Assembly (NCBI GenBank): GCA_900554345.1 | Contig: USHH01000053.1 | Coordinates: forward strand, 1-10,958 | Length of the DNA: 10,958 bases | Source: an uncultured Bacteroidales bacterium | GTDB lineage: Bacteria; Bacteroidota; Bacteroidia; Bacteroidales; Muribaculaceae | Direction of reading: 5' to 3' | Part shown: positions 1-7,152 of the stretch, piece after piece | Position numbering within the stretch: position 1 is the stretch's first letter | Layout: every line of letters begins with the position of its first letter | Position numbers and translations under genes: made by a program | Notes under the pieces: generated by a model | What the model saw: only the letters and a program-made list of their open reading frames with translations | Databases searched by the model: none | Told to the model about the DNA's origin: nothing

Positions 1-5
1 CCTCG

Positions 6-52
6 CTTCGCGAAGGCGGCGAGACGCCGCCACACCAAAGGGCTCCGCACCC
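6..52. repeat. GC-rich palindromic intergenic fragment
   Basis: This stretch contains two adjacent dyads. One is the perfect 10-bp palindrome CTTCGCGAAG at 6-15. The other is a hairpin with a 7-bp stem, GGCGGCG at 15-21 and CGCCGCC at 25-31, around the loop AGA. It continues into GGGCTCCGCACCC, which has short complementary ends. No coding frame with a plausible start covers it. It looks like one end of a dispersed intergenic palindromic element cut by the window edge, but only one copy is visible here, so repetitiveness is inferred. The rest of 1-114 shows nothing I can name. Confidence 0.3.
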
Positions 53-114
53 AGCCGTATATCTTCCGCCGATGACCATTAGCGTGCGATCAGCCTAAGA
101 GCCCCCAAGATAAT

Positions 115-156
115 ATTAATCCCGATGGATCCGGATATGGATTCATCGGGATTAAT
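115..156 (-). terminator. Long hairpin, probable terminator of the SIMPL gene
   Basis: A perfect 13-bp inverted repeat (ATTAATCCCGATG at 115-127, CATCGGGATTAAT at 144-156) extends inward through a G-U pair and four more pairs (129-132 with 139-142). The result is an 18-pair stem with a 6-nt loop. It starts 14 bp beyond the stop codon of the minus-strand SIMPL gene, the usual place for an intrinsic terminator. The tail after the stem on the minus strand is AT-rich but has no clean T-run, so it may act through its strong stem or protect the 3' end. Confidence 0.6.
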
Positions 157-170
157 CGATATAGATATCT

Positions 171-899
171 TTAGTCTTTGAGATAATAGACGATGGTGGA
201 GACCACGCGGATACGCTTCATGTAGGGAGTGTACTGGTCGCGGTCCTCGATTGAGAACTGGCCCTGCGAGGCGGTCTTGATCTTGCCGAGATGACTCTCC
301 GAATCCTCGGCAAACTTGTCGGCGGCCTTGCGGGCGTTTTTCGTGGCGTCGGCGATCATGGCCGGCTTCACGCTGTTGAGGTCGGTGTATTCGTAGGTAG
401 TCTGATAGTTGTAGTCGCCGGCCACGATGGCGATCCCCTGGCGGAGCAGCTCCGTCTGGCGCTGGATGAGCTTGCGCACCATCTCCACCTTGGAGGAAGT
501 GACCACAATCACCGAAGTGACGTTATAGCGGAATGGGGCCGGCTGCGAGTCGTAGCGGTCGGCCTGCATGTCGACTACCTGCGGGGCATTGACGGAGATC
601 TCGCTGTCGGCCACGCCGTTCTCCTTAAGGAAGCCGACTATTGCGTTGTTGGTGGCCTCGATGCCCTGATAGATAGTGGGGAGGTCGTTGCCCACCTGCT
701 TGCTGACGATAGGCCACGTCACCTTGTTGGCCATCACCTCGCGCTCTGAGAGGCCGCGCACTGTGACGGTGCGGGCATTGTTGGTGATTCCGTCGAGGCC
801 CCCCTTCACACAGAGGCCGAGGAGCAGTAGGCCGACGGCGAGAAGTGTGGCCGGAATCCATAGGCGCCACACGAAACCAGGATTGAATTTATTTTCCAT
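171..899 (-). CDS. SIMPL (DUF541, YggE-like) domain protein, membrane-anchored
   Basis: The 242-residue protein has a short cytoplasmic N-terminus, one hydrophobic segment at about residues 13-33 (PATLLAVGLLLLGLCV), then an extracytoplasmic domain. The domain opens with TVTVRGLSEREV (44-55) and includes the helix NARKAADKFAED (188-199) followed by LGKIKTASQGQF (204-215). Both are typical of the SIMPL/DUF541 family. The family includes E. coli YggE and several periplasmic or surface proteins; its molecular role is poorly defined, with links to oxidative stress and outer-membrane assembly reported for some members. There is no signal-peptidase site of the AXA type, so the segment probably stays as an anchor with the domain in the periplasm. 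The gene appears monocistronic: it is divergent from pheS and followed by a hairpin. I see no clear TAnnTTTG box upstream. Confidence 0.85.
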   Translation of the reverse strand: MENKFNPGFVWRLWIPATLLAVGLLLLGLCVKGGLDGITNNARTVTVRGLSEREVMANKVTWPIVSKQVGNDLPTIYQGIEATNNAIVGFLKENGVADSEISVNAPQVVDMQADRYDSQPAPFRYNVTSVIVVTSSKVEMVRKLIQRQTELLRQGIAIVAGDYNYQTTYEYTDLNSVKPAMIADATKNARKAADKFAEDSESHLGKIKTASQGQFSIEDRDQYTPYMKRIRVVSTIVYYLKD

Positions 900-995
900 A
901 GAAAAAATTGATGTTTAATGATCGGAGAGGGGTGGAAACTATAGATATAACAACGTAAGAGGGGGACATAATATCATGATGTCAAAAAAAAATAT

Positions 996-1003
996 TAACT
1001 TTG
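996..1003 (+). promoter_or_regulatory. Bacteroidetes -7 box of the pheS-nth operon
   Basis: TAACTTTG matches the Bacteroidetes -7 consensus TAnnTTTG exactly and ends 22 bp before the pheS start codon. This predicts a very short leader of roughly 10-20 nt. No convincing TTG-type -33 element lies 19-21 bp upstream, where the DNA is A-rich instead. Confidence 0.6.
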
Positions 1004-1025
1004 CAGATAAAATGAACGAAACGAC

Positions 1026-2051
1026 ATGCTCGACAAGATAAACGCATTGATGGAGGAGATAACCTCCGCCACAGCCTCCACTCCCGCTGAGCTGGAGGAG
1101 CTGAGAGTAAGATATCTGGCAAAGAAAGGGCTGATATCACAGCTGATGACCGACTTCCGCAACGTACCGTCTGAACAGAAGCGGGAGCTGGGCCGTAAGC
1201 TCAACGAGCTCAAAGACGCGGCCACACAAAAGATCGCGGAGCTGAAAGAAGGATTCGCCGCCTCCCGCGACGACTCCGACAGCGAGCTCGACCTGACACG
1301 CACGGCCACGCCGCTGCCCCAGGGGAGCCGCCATCCCCTCTCGATAGTGAAGGCCGACATCATACGCATCTTCTCCGACATGGGCTTCACCATAGCCGAG
1401 GGCCCTGAGATCGAAGACGACTGGCATGTGTTCTCGTCGCTCAATTTCCCGCCCGACCATCCGGCCCGCGACATGCAGGACACCTTCTTCATCGGCCGCT
1501 CGCCGGTAGATGTGCTGCTGAGAACCCACACCTCGTCGGTGCAGACGCGCACCATGGAGGCCAACCAGCCCCCGATCCGCATCGTATGCCCCGGCCGCGT
1601 CTACCGCAACGAGGCAATCTCGGCGCGCGCCCACTGCTTCTTCCATCAGATCGAGGGCCTCTACATCGACCGCAACGTATCGTTTGCCGACCTCAAGCAG
1701 GTGCTCCTCTATTTCGCCCGCGAGATGTTCGGTCCTGAAACGCAGATCAGACTGCGCCCCTCCTACTTCCCCTTCACCGAGCCATCGGCCGAGATGGACA
1801 TCAGCTGCGACCTCTGCGGAGGCAAGGGATGCGCCTTCTGCAAGGGGACAGGCTGGGTGGAGATCCTCGGATGCGGCATGGTGGATCCCAATGTGCTCAA
1901 GGCATGCGGCATCGACCCCGAGGTCTATTCGGGCTATGCCTTCGGCATGGGCATCGAGCGCATCACCAACCTGAAATACAGAGTGAAGGATCTGCGCATG
2001 TTTAGCGAGAACGACGTGCGTTTCCTCAAGGAATTCGAGTCGGCACGCTGA
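1026..2051 (+). CDS. pheS: Phenylalanine--tRNA ligase alpha subunit
   Basis: This is the catalytic alpha chain of the cytoplasmic (alpha-beta)2 enzyme that charges tRNA-Phe with phenylalanine using ATP. The 341 residues match the usual bacterial length. An N-terminal coiled-coil arm (about 1-85) precedes the class II synthetase core. The core shows HPLSIVKADIIRIF with the FTIAEGPEIE region (103-130), FPPDHPARDMQDTFF (141-155), HTSSVQTRTM (168-177), motif 2 around GRVYRNEAISARAHCFFHQ (190-208) and motif 3 GMGIERI (308-314). Four cysteines (261, 264, 269, 272) in a CxxC-x4-CxxC arrangement could bind a metal. The ATG at 1026 fits the promoter box at 996-1003; an ATG at 1012 is in another frame. 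The stop overlaps the nth start by one base (TGATG), indicating translational coupling. pheT is not in the window. Confidence 0.97.
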   Translation: MLDKINALMEEITSATASTPAELEELRVRYLAKKGLISQLMTDFRNVPSEQKRELGRKLNELKDAATQKIAELKEGFAASRDDSDSELDLTRTATPLPQGSRHPLSIVKADIIRIFSDMGFTIAEGPEIEDDWHVFSSLNFPPDHPARDMQDTFFIGRSPVDVLLRTHTSSVQTRTMEANQPPIRIVCPGRVYRNEAISARAHCFFHQIEGLYIDRNVSFADLKQVLLYFAREMFGPETQIRLRPSYFPFTEPSAEMDISCDLCGGKGCAFCKGTGWVEILGCGMVDPNVLKACGIDPEVYSGYAFGMGIERITNLKYRVKDLRMFSENDVRFLKEFESAR

Positions 2052-2695
2052 TGGCACGCCTGTCTGCTAAGAAAAGATATGAGGAGATCCTGCGGTGGTT
2101 CGGGGAGAATGTCCCCGAGCCCCGCACCGAGCTCTCCTACGACACGCCGTTTCATCTGCTGCTGTCGGTGATCCTGTCGGCGCAATGCACCGACAGGCGT
2201 GTCAACATGGTGACCCCTCCCCTCTTCGCCGCCTATCCGGAGCCGGCCGACCTGGCCGCCGCCCGCGAGGAGGACGTGTATGAATACATCAAGAGCGTCA
2301 CCTTCCCCAACAACAAGACGCGCCACCTCATCAAGGCGGCGCAGGTGCTGATGGATGAATTCGGCGGCGAGATGCCGTCGGACATCGACAGCCTCATGAA
2401 GCTTCCCGGCGTGGGACGCAAGACGGCCAACGTGATGCTGGCCGTGGTCTGGAACAAGGCGGCGATGGCCGTCGACACCCACGTCTTCAGGGTGAGCAAC
2501 CGCATAGGGCTCACCGACAACAGCAAGACGCCGGCCGCCACCGAGAAGACGCTCATCCGGCATATCCCGGCGGAGCTTGTGCCGAAGGCCCACCACTGGC
2601 TGATACTCCACGGGCGCTATATATGCAAAGCGCGGAAGCCGCTCTGCGGGGAGTGCGGCATCCGCGAATGGTGCAGGACCTACAGCGGCCGTTAA
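2051..2695 (+). CDS. nth: Endonuclease III, base-excision repair
   Basis: This bifunctional DNA glycosylase/AP lyase removes oxidised pyrimidines and cleaves the resulting abasic site. The 214 residues match the E. coli length (211). The helix-hairpin-helix LPGVGRKTANVML (118-130) contains the catalytic lysine 124, and the conserved aspartate is Asp142 in VDTHVFRV. The C-terminal 4Fe-4S ligands are complete: Cys192, 199, 202 and 208 with C-x6-C-x2-C-x5-C spacing. The start codon shares its A with the pheS stop codon, so the gene is probably co-transcribed and translationally coupled with pheS. No promoter is visible between them. All key residues are present, so the enzyme should be active. 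Confidence 0.97.
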   Translation: MARLSAKKRYEEILRWFGENVPEPRTELSYDTPFHLLLSVILSAQCTDRRVNMVTPPLFAAYPEPADLAAAREEDVYEYIKSVTFPNNKTRHLIKAAQVLMDEFGGEMPSDIDSLMKLPGVGRKTANVMLAVVWNKAAMAVDTHVFRVSNRIGLTDNSKTPAATEKTLIRHIPAELVPKAHHWLILHGRYICKARKPLCGECGIREWCRTYSGR

Positions 2696-2710
2696 GACGT
2701 CAGCATTGCA

Positions 2711-2742
2711 ACATGCCGAAGGCATGTCCCTACAAGCCGACC
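2711..2742 (+). repeat. Palindromic intergenic repeat, copy A
   Basis: The hairpin ACATGCC-GAA-GGCATGT (7-bp stem, 3-nt loop) is followed by CCCTACA and GCCGACC. The same unit recurs at 7035-7066 and 7084-7114, and in inverted, diverged form at 6968-6991. This copy lies between the convergent nth and 2776-3315 genes, where it could act as a bidirectional 3'-end structure. The preceding bases (CATTGCA) also resemble those before the 7035 copy (CATTGAA), so the unit extends leftwards. Confidence 0.75.
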
Positions 2743-2775
2743 CCGACCAAACCTGTGTAAGCCAATATAGATATT

Positions 2776-3315
2776 TTAATAGTAGAGCTCCTCGACCTTG
2801 AGCGACGACTGCGGCACGGCGAGGAAGATGAAGCCTGACTTGCAGTCCCATACCTTACATATCTCTATGTCGTCGCGACCGAAAGCGTCGATCACCTCCT
2901 GGCGCTTCTTCTTCGAGGAAGTGCGTGAGTCGTATTCAAAACAGGGTCGCCCGTAGCGGCCTGTGATTGCCTTGGCGCGGGTGGTGGTGATGGAGCGCAC
3001 ATCCTCCTGCGAGGTGCCCTCGAAGCTTAGGCGCAGCGACTCCACGAGCTGGTCGGCGGAGAGATAGCGGAGGTTGCCGGTGAAGCGGCGGCCGGAGAGT
3101 GTCCCCTCGAAAAACATCAGGCTGTCGGCCTGCATGCAGGCGTCGACAGAGCCCGTGAGGTCGTCGGAAATGGAATTGCAGGGCTTGAGGCCCTTTGCGG
3201 CAAGTCTCACACACAGCTCCTCGGCGGAGCCACCGAGCTTCACGCCGAAGAAATCGATGGCAAAAGCCTGGGCAGCAGCGCCGAGTGCAATCAAAAGAAA
3301 AAGAAATCGTCTCAT
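2776..3315 (-). CDS. Small secreted protein of unknown function
   Basis: I do not recognise a named family. The 179-residue product starts with a clear signal peptide (MRRFLFLLIALGAAAQAFA, cleavage near residue 19), so it should be exported to the periplasm or beyond. The mature protein begins IDFFGVKLGGSAEELCVRL, a pattern like the 'F-G-V/I-x-L/I-x-G-S-x-x-E-hydrophobic' opening seen in many uncharacterised Bacteroidales exported proteins; this resemblance is from memory. Six cysteines (35, 46, 60, 125, 153, 158) in an exported protein could form up to three disulfides. There is no lipoprotein box. It converges on nth and has its own promoter box at 3335-3342, so it is probably monocistronic. 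Confidence 0.75.
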   Translation of the reverse strand: MRRFLFLLIALGAAAQAFAIDFFGVKLGGSAEELCVRLAAKGLKPCNSISDDLTGSVDACMQADSLMFFEGTLSGRRFTGNLRYLSADQLVESLRLSFEGTSQEDVRSITTTRAKAITGRYGRPCFEYDSRTSSKKKRQEVIDAFGRDDIEICKVWDCKSGFIFLAVPQSSLKVEELYY

Positions 3316-3334
3316 ATAGGTATTAAAATTTCTA

Positions 3335-3342
3335 CAAAAGTA
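3335..3342 (-). promoter_or_regulatory. -7 promoter box of the small secreted-protein gene
   Basis: On the minus strand this reads TACTTTTG, an exact TAnnTTTG match, 19 bp before the ATG at 3315. A -33 element is not convincing; only a weak TTTC lies upstream. The rest of the 138-bp gap (3316-3453) holds a GCCACC/GGCGGC stem-loop at 3403-3417 downstream of the 3454 gene. This could serve as its 3' end but lacks a T-run. Confidence 0.5.
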
Positions 3343-3453
3343 TCAAAAAGAATCGAAACCGACACCACACCGAAGCTTTTTTAACATTCTCCGGAGCAGC
3401 CGGCCACCGCAGGCGGCGCATCACTGTGATTCGCTTTCCTGCCGTCATAAAAA

Positions 3454-5007
3454 CTATTCGATTATCCAGCCGTCGATATTGCGGGTGGCCTGGGAGAAGG
3501 AGATGCCGATCTTGAAGAGCTTTCGGCCGTCGGTGCGGAAGGGAAGAGTATAGCCCTTGGCGTCTATCTGCTCGATGGCGTCGCGCGCCGTGCCGTTGAG
3601 CTTGAGTTCCATTACGTAGATGTAGCCGTCGGTCTTCAGCAGAAGGTCGATGCGGCCGTCCGACGTCCGGTATTCTGCGTCAATGTAAAAACCCATCAGC
3701 TTGAAGATGATGTAGAGGTTGTTCTCGAAATAAACCTCCGGCCTGTTCTTCGATAGCTCATACGGTATGTCGGCCAGGAAGCTCTTCAGACGCGTGAGGA
3801 AACCCTCCGCGTCGCCCGCCTCGACGTCAAGGACGAAATCCGTTATCTCCATGAAGCCGCCGTCCACGCTCTTGCCGGCATATGCCGGCAGAAGGTTCTT
3901 GAAAAGACCCATCTCGACCTCTCGGTTCGGAATCCGGAGCGTATACGTTCCGAAACGGGGATTGTAGCCGGAGATGGTGAGATATCCGGTCTGGTAAAGA
4001 AGGGCGACCGGTGTCTTCAGGTAACTGTCGGACGATGACATCGACGAGGCGTCGAGCTTCTCCCTGTTGAGGTTCCAGAGCCGGAAGCCATCCTTGCGTA
4101 TCCTGTCGGTGAGGAACGTCGGGGTGCCCGTGGCGTACCAGTATGAGCCTATCTCTCCCTCCGCGAACGCCGACAGGAGGCTGTAGGGATTGTAGATGTC
4201 CTCGCCGTTTTTCGAGAAGCGGTACCCGTCATAGTTGCGCTTGAGCTGCGCCACCGTCTCCCCGAAGCTCCACCCGTTCCTCTCGGCGATTCGCTCTATG
4301 CCGTGGCGGCAGCAGGCCAGCATCTCGCGCTCCGTGATGCCGCATATCGAGTTGTAGTCGTCGGTAAGGGTGATGTCGAAGAGATTGTTGATGTCGCTGA
4401 AGATGCTCATGCGCGAGAAGCGGCTCACCCCGGTGATCAGCGCGAAGCGGATGTAGCGGTCCTGCCCCTTGATGTTGGAGTAGACCGGCTTGAGGATATC
4501 GCGGAAACGGTCGTGGGCCTCCGTGTCGTCGAGGTTGGCCACCAATGGCTTGTCATACTCATCAATAAGGATGACGGCCTGACGGCCGGTTTTCTCCACA
4601 GCGGTCCTTATCAGCCTTGAGAAGCGTTCGGCAAACCTGAATCCCTCCGGCTGCAGGCCGTAAGTCTTCTCCCATTCCTGAAACTGCACCTCAAGCGTGG
4701 ACTCCAGCCCTTCGACGCTGTCGCCGCTGAATCCGACGAGGTTCAGGTGGAAGATGGGATGCGGGGCCCAGTCATGCCCGTATCTCTCGATGGCAAGACC
4801 CTCGAAGAGCTCGCGTTTCCCCTCGAAATATGCCTGGATGGTACTGAGCAGCAGACTCTTGCCAAACCGTCGCGGCCGGCTCAGAAAATAATATTGGCCG
4901 TTTGTTATAAGTCGGTGGATCAGCTCGGTCTTGTCGACATATACAAAACCCTGCTCCCTCAGTTTCTGAAATGTCTCTATCCCTACCGGAAATTTCTTAT
5001 CATCCAT
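3454..5007 (-). CDS. AAA-ATPase-like protein with C-terminal PD-(D/E)XK nuclease-like domain
   Basis: This is a member of the large, multicopy AAA-ATPase_like (PF09820) plus PDDEXK_9 (PF08011, formerly DUF1703) family common in Bacteroidetes and clostridia; cellular function is unknown. Counting from the ATG at 5007 gives 517 residues. FPVGIETFQKLREQGFVYVD leads into the Walker A-like RRFGKS (46-51). The Walker B-like AVILIDEYDKP ends near residue 154, followed by a sensor-like ITGVSRFS (192-199). The C-terminal domain has GRIDLLL with Asp454 and, after a strand, MELKL with Glu467 and Lys469, a complete D...ExK nuclease core. I reject the longer reading from TTG at 5025 because that codon lies inside the promoter box at 5023-5030. 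The gene has its own promoter and appears monocistronic. Both active-site motifs look intact. Whether it acts in defence, DNA repair or mobility cannot be decided here. Confidence 0.9.
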   Translation of the reverse strand: MDDKKFPVGIETFQKLREQGFVYVDKTELIHRLITNGQYYFLSRPRRFGKSLLLSTIQAYFEGKRELFEGLAIERYGHDWAPHPIFHLNLVGFSGDSVEGLESTLEVQFQEWEKTYGLQPEGFRFAERFSRLIRTAVEKTGRQAVILIDEYDKPLVANLDDTEAHDRFRDILKPVYSNIKGQDRYIRFALITGVSRFSRMSIFSDINNLFDITLTDDYNSICGITEREMLACCRHGIERIAERNGWSFGETVAQLKRNYDGYRFSKNGEDIYNPYSLLSAFAEGEIGSYWYATGTPTFLTDRIRKDGFRLWNLNREKLDASSMSSSDSYLKTPVALLYQTGYLTISGYNPRFGTYTLRIPNREVEMGLFKNLLPAYAGKSVDGGFMEITDFVLDVEAGDAEGFLTRLKSFLADIPYELSKNRPEVYFENNLYIIFKLMGFYIDAEYRTSDGRIDLLLKTDGYIYVMELKLNGTARDAIEQIDAKGYTLPFRTDGRKLFKIGISFSQATRNIDGWIIE

Positions 5008-5022
5008 AGCATGTCTTTTTTG

Positions 5023-5052
5023 CAAAAATAGGAAAAATTATCGATATACAAA
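5023..5052 (-). promoter_or_regulatory. Promoter of the AAA-ATPase/nuclease gene
   Basis: On the minus strand, TTTG (5052-5049), an 18-bp gap and TATTTTTG (5030-5023) match the Bacteroidetes -33/-7 consensus TTTG and TAnnTTTG. The box lies 15 bp before the ATG at 5007, giving a very short leader and ruling out the TTG at 5025 as a start. Confidence 0.65.
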
Positions 5053-5157
5053 CAGAGCGACAGCATCGAAATCCATACAAATGTATAAATTAGGATGATT
5101 TAAGTATTTTTATAGGTGTCGACTCTTGACGAATGTCGGTCATAACGGACAAAGCAA

Positions 5158-5188
5158 TTGTGACTGTCACGGAAAATCGCTACCTTTG
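5158..5188 (+). promoter_or_regulatory. Promoter of the transmembrane AraC-type regulator gene
   Basis: TTG (5158-5160), a 20-bp gap and TACCTTTG (5181-5188) fit the Bacteroidetes -33/-7 consensus. The predicted start of transcription near 5195 leaves a leader of about 40 nt before the GTG at 5234. The remainder of 5053-5157 is AT-rich and contains a small dyad, ATACA-AA-TGTAT at 5075-5086, with no known role. Confidence 0.7.
5160..5170. promoter_or_regulatory. Perfect 11-bp dyad between the -33 and -7 boxes
   Basis: GTGAC-T-GTCAC is a perfect inverted repeat that starts at the last base of the -33 TTG and occupies the spacer. A dimeric repressor bound here would block polymerase. It could be an operator for autoregulation or for another factor. 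Only one copy is present, so chance is possible. Confidence 0.3.
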
Positions 5189-5233
5189 CACAATCATATA
5201 TAAGCTCCTCACAAGCATTACAGACAACACACC

Positions 5234-6943
5234 GTGGCATACCTCCGACTCATCATATCAATGGCCTTGATGCTCCTGCCCTTCATGGGCAGCGCCGCAG
5301 CCGATACTTATCCCACAAAAGACATAAAGCAGCTGGAGCGTCTCTCCAATGAAGAACTCCTCGATATGTCGCTGCGGGCCATCGACGCCGACACGCTCCC
5401 CCATGAGGCGGCCGGCGCGCTCACCATCATCGCCAACAGGTATTACGAGAATCAGAGCGACCCGGCCGCGCGCGAGGCCGCAGTCAAGGCCATGCGCCAT
5501 ATCGGAAACCTCTACATGACCCACCTCATCGACTATAAGCAGGCATACAAGAACCTGCTGACGGCGAAGAACATCGCGGAGGAGGACGGCAACGATTACG
5601 AATTGGCGTTCATATACCTGAGCCTCGCCAACCTTTTCAACGTCAATGCCAACGGCCGCGAGAAGCTGGCGCAGGAGGCCGAGGATTTTCTTATGGAGTC
5701 GTATGAAGCGGCGATCAGAAGCGGCAACGAGGATATACTCACCTCGCTTGCACAGAACATGTGCATGATGACTGTAGACAAGCAGGACCTGAAATTCAAG
5801 GATTACACCGAGTATCTAAGCCGCATCAAAGCCTATCCATTCTCCGAATCCAACAAGGAAGCGGCTGCAATAAAGAAGACCATAGAAGGCGTCGAGGCTT
5901 TCCTTAACGGCGACGCCGACAAAGCCGAGGCGCTTCTCAAGGTAAGCCGCATCCCTCCAAAGGGAGTCAGGTATTCGGAACGATGGAAATATACCGTCGA
6001 CAATATACTCATCGAGATATACTGGCAGACGGAGCAGTATGACAAAGCGATAGCTCTTGTGAAGCAGGATATCGCTGAGTCGGAAAGCAAGGGCCATAAA
6101 GACTACAGGCTCTCGTATGCCGGAAAGCTTGTCAACCTATATTATACTGTCGGCGCCAACGACTCGGTCGACAAATACTATTCCGAGTATCTGAAACTGA
6201 AGGCGTCGTTTAAGGAAGAGGGTGGCTACGACTCCGTGGAGTCGATGCTTTTCATGAGCCAGATCGAGGAGGTGAACCAACAGGTGGCCCAACTCTCGCT
6301 CAAGCACCAGAAAGACCTGCGCACACGCACCGTTATAATATCGGTACTCATCGTGGTGCTGATCCTGCTGCTGACCCTGCTATGGGTACACATCAACCTC
6401 CAGCGCAACCACCGCCGCCTCTTCGAGACCCATAAGGAGATGCTAAGGCGCGAGACCGAATACAAGCTGATGCGCGACAAGTGGGAGGAGGAGCGCCGCG
6501 AGCTCACCGGACAGCTTGCAGCCACGGCGGAGGCCGAGCCCACAGCCACCGAAGAGCCTCAACCGGCTGCTGAAGAATGCGACAACGACCGCGAGGGCCT
6601 GCTGAAGGTCTTCGCCCGCATACTCCAGGAGATGGAGACCTCCGACGAGATCTACCAGCAGGGGTATTCACTCGCCCAGCTGAGCTCGAAGCTCGGCATC
6701 CCGTCAAGAGTCGCCTCCAAGGCCATAAACGTATGCCACGAATGCAACTTCCACCAGCTGCTCAATGAATACCGTATACGGAAGGTGTCGCAGATGATGG
6801 CCGACCCATCGTCGGGAAACCTGACCATCGAGTCGCTGGCGGAGAGCGCCGGGTTCAGGAGCCGCACCACATTCGCCGCCCTTTTCAAGAAAAGCACGGG
6901 GCTGACCCCGTCGGAATACTGGAAGATGGCCCGCAGCGTCTGA
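5234..6943 (+). CDS. Membrane-spanning AraC-type transcriptional regulator with periplasmic helical-repeat sensor
   Basis: The 569-residue product has four parts. A signal peptide (MAYLRLIISMALMLLPFMGSAAA, cleavage near 23) comes first. A long alpha-helical region (about 30-350) follows, rich in paired-helix segments such as YKQAYKNLLTAKNIAEEDGN and ILIEIYWQTEQYDKAIALVK, TPR-like by eye. A single transmembrane helix spans about 366-388. The cytoplasmic part has a charged coiled coil (395-425), an acidic Ala/Glu/Pro linker, and an AraC-type DNA-binding domain (about 455-565). Its first helix-turn-helix is around SLAQLSSKLGIPSRVASKAI and its second is LTIESLAESAGFRSRTTFAA, ending TGLTPSEYW. I prefer the GTG at 5234: the internal ATG at 5261 would remove the charged n-region of the signal peptide. 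This one-component layout couples an extracytoplasmic signal to transcription. The nearest candidate target is the secreted-protein gene downstream; the ligand is unknown. Confidence 0.88.
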   Translation: MAYLRLIISMALMLLPFMGSAAADTYPTKDIKQLERLSNEELLDMSLRAIDADTLPHEAAGALTIIANRYYENQSDPAAREAAVKAMRHIGNLYMTHLIDYKQAYKNLLTAKNIAEEDGNDYELAFIYLSLANLFNVNANGREKLAQEAEDFLMESYEAAIRSGNEDILTSLAQNMCMMTVDKQDLKFKDYTEYLSRIKAYPFSESNKEAAAIKKTIEGVEAFLNGDADKAEALLKVSRIPPKGVRYSERWKYTVDNILIEIYWQTEQYDKAIALVKQDIAESESKGHKDYRLSYAGKLVNLYYTVGANDSVDKYYSEYLKLKASFKEEGGYDSVESMLFMSQIEEVNQQVAQLSLKHQKDLRTRTVIISVLIVVLILLLTLLWVHINLQRNHRRLFETHKEMLRRETEYKLMRDKWEEERRELTGQLAATAEAEPTATEEPQPAAEECDNDREGLLKVFARILQEMETSDEIYQQGYSLAQLSSKLGIPSRVASKAINVCHECNFHQLLNEYRIRKVSQMMADPSSGNLTIESLAESAGFRSRTTFAALFKKSTGLTPSEYWKMARSV

Positions 6944-6967
6944 TAATACATGACACCAATCACCCCC

Positions 6968-6991
6968 TGTAGGGACGTGCCTCCGGCACGT
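6968..6991 (-). repeat. Palindromic intergenic repeat, copy B (inverted, diverged)
   Basis: On the plus strand TGTAGGG is followed by the hairpin ACGTGCC-TCC-GGCACGT, so it is in the opposite orientation to the other three copies. The change of A-T to G-C in the stem (ACGTGCC against ACATGCC) is matched on both arms, which preserves pairing. It lies 24 bp after the regulator stop codon and may form the 3' end of that transcript. Confidence 0.7.
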
Positions 6992-7034
6992 TTCCCCATC
7001 GGCGTGAATGATACCGAAGTCGCAAGTCATTGAA

Positions 7035-7066
7035 ACATGCCGAAGGCATGTCCCTACACGCCGACC
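7035..7066 (+). repeat. Palindromic intergenic repeat, copy C
   Basis: ACATGCC-GAA-GGCATGT is followed by CCCTACA and GCCGACC. It is nearly identical to copy A at 2711-2742, differing at one base of the spacer (CCCTACAC against CCCTACAA), and is in the same orientation. Confidence 0.75.
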
Positions 7067-7083
7067 GCATCCGGATCATCGAT

Positions 7084-7114
7084 ACATGCCGGAGGCATGT
7101 CCCTACAGGCCGAC
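7084..7114 (+). repeat. Palindromic intergenic repeat, copy D
   Basis: ACATGCC-GGA-GGCATGT is followed by CCCTACA and GGCCGAC. It has the same orientation as copy C, 17 bp further on, with one loop change (GGA for GAA) and the same stem. The bases just before it (TCATCGAT) resemble those before copies A and C. Confidence 0.72.
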
Positions 7115-7152
7115 ATATACGTGATATTATGTGATGGTAATGGATATTCCGG

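Noticed and set aside
1..110. End of an insertion sequence
   Set aside because: There is no transposase fragment, no matching terminal inverted repeat elsewhere in the window, and no target-site duplication can be seen.
1137..2057. Long antisense open frame over pheS (and similar frames over nth and the AAA-ATPase gene)
   Set aside because: These arise from the GC-rich third positions of the real genes. The translations are low-complexity with no recognisable motif, and the sense proteins have complete conserved motifs.
3420..3430. Dyad ATCAC-T-GTGAT downstream of the nuclease gene
   Set aside because: It is only 11 bp, not near any promoter box, and occurs once. A chance palindrome is as likely as a binding site.
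5005..5025. TTG start of the AAA-ATPase/nuclease gene at 5025
   Set aside because: The TTG is part of the TATTTTTG promoter box, and an ATG at 5007 gives the usual N-terminus of the family.
6968..7114. CRISPR-like array
   Set aside because: The repeat copies are short hairpins in mixed orientation, with spacers of unequal length (43 and 17 bp) and a distant fourth copy. No cas genes are present.
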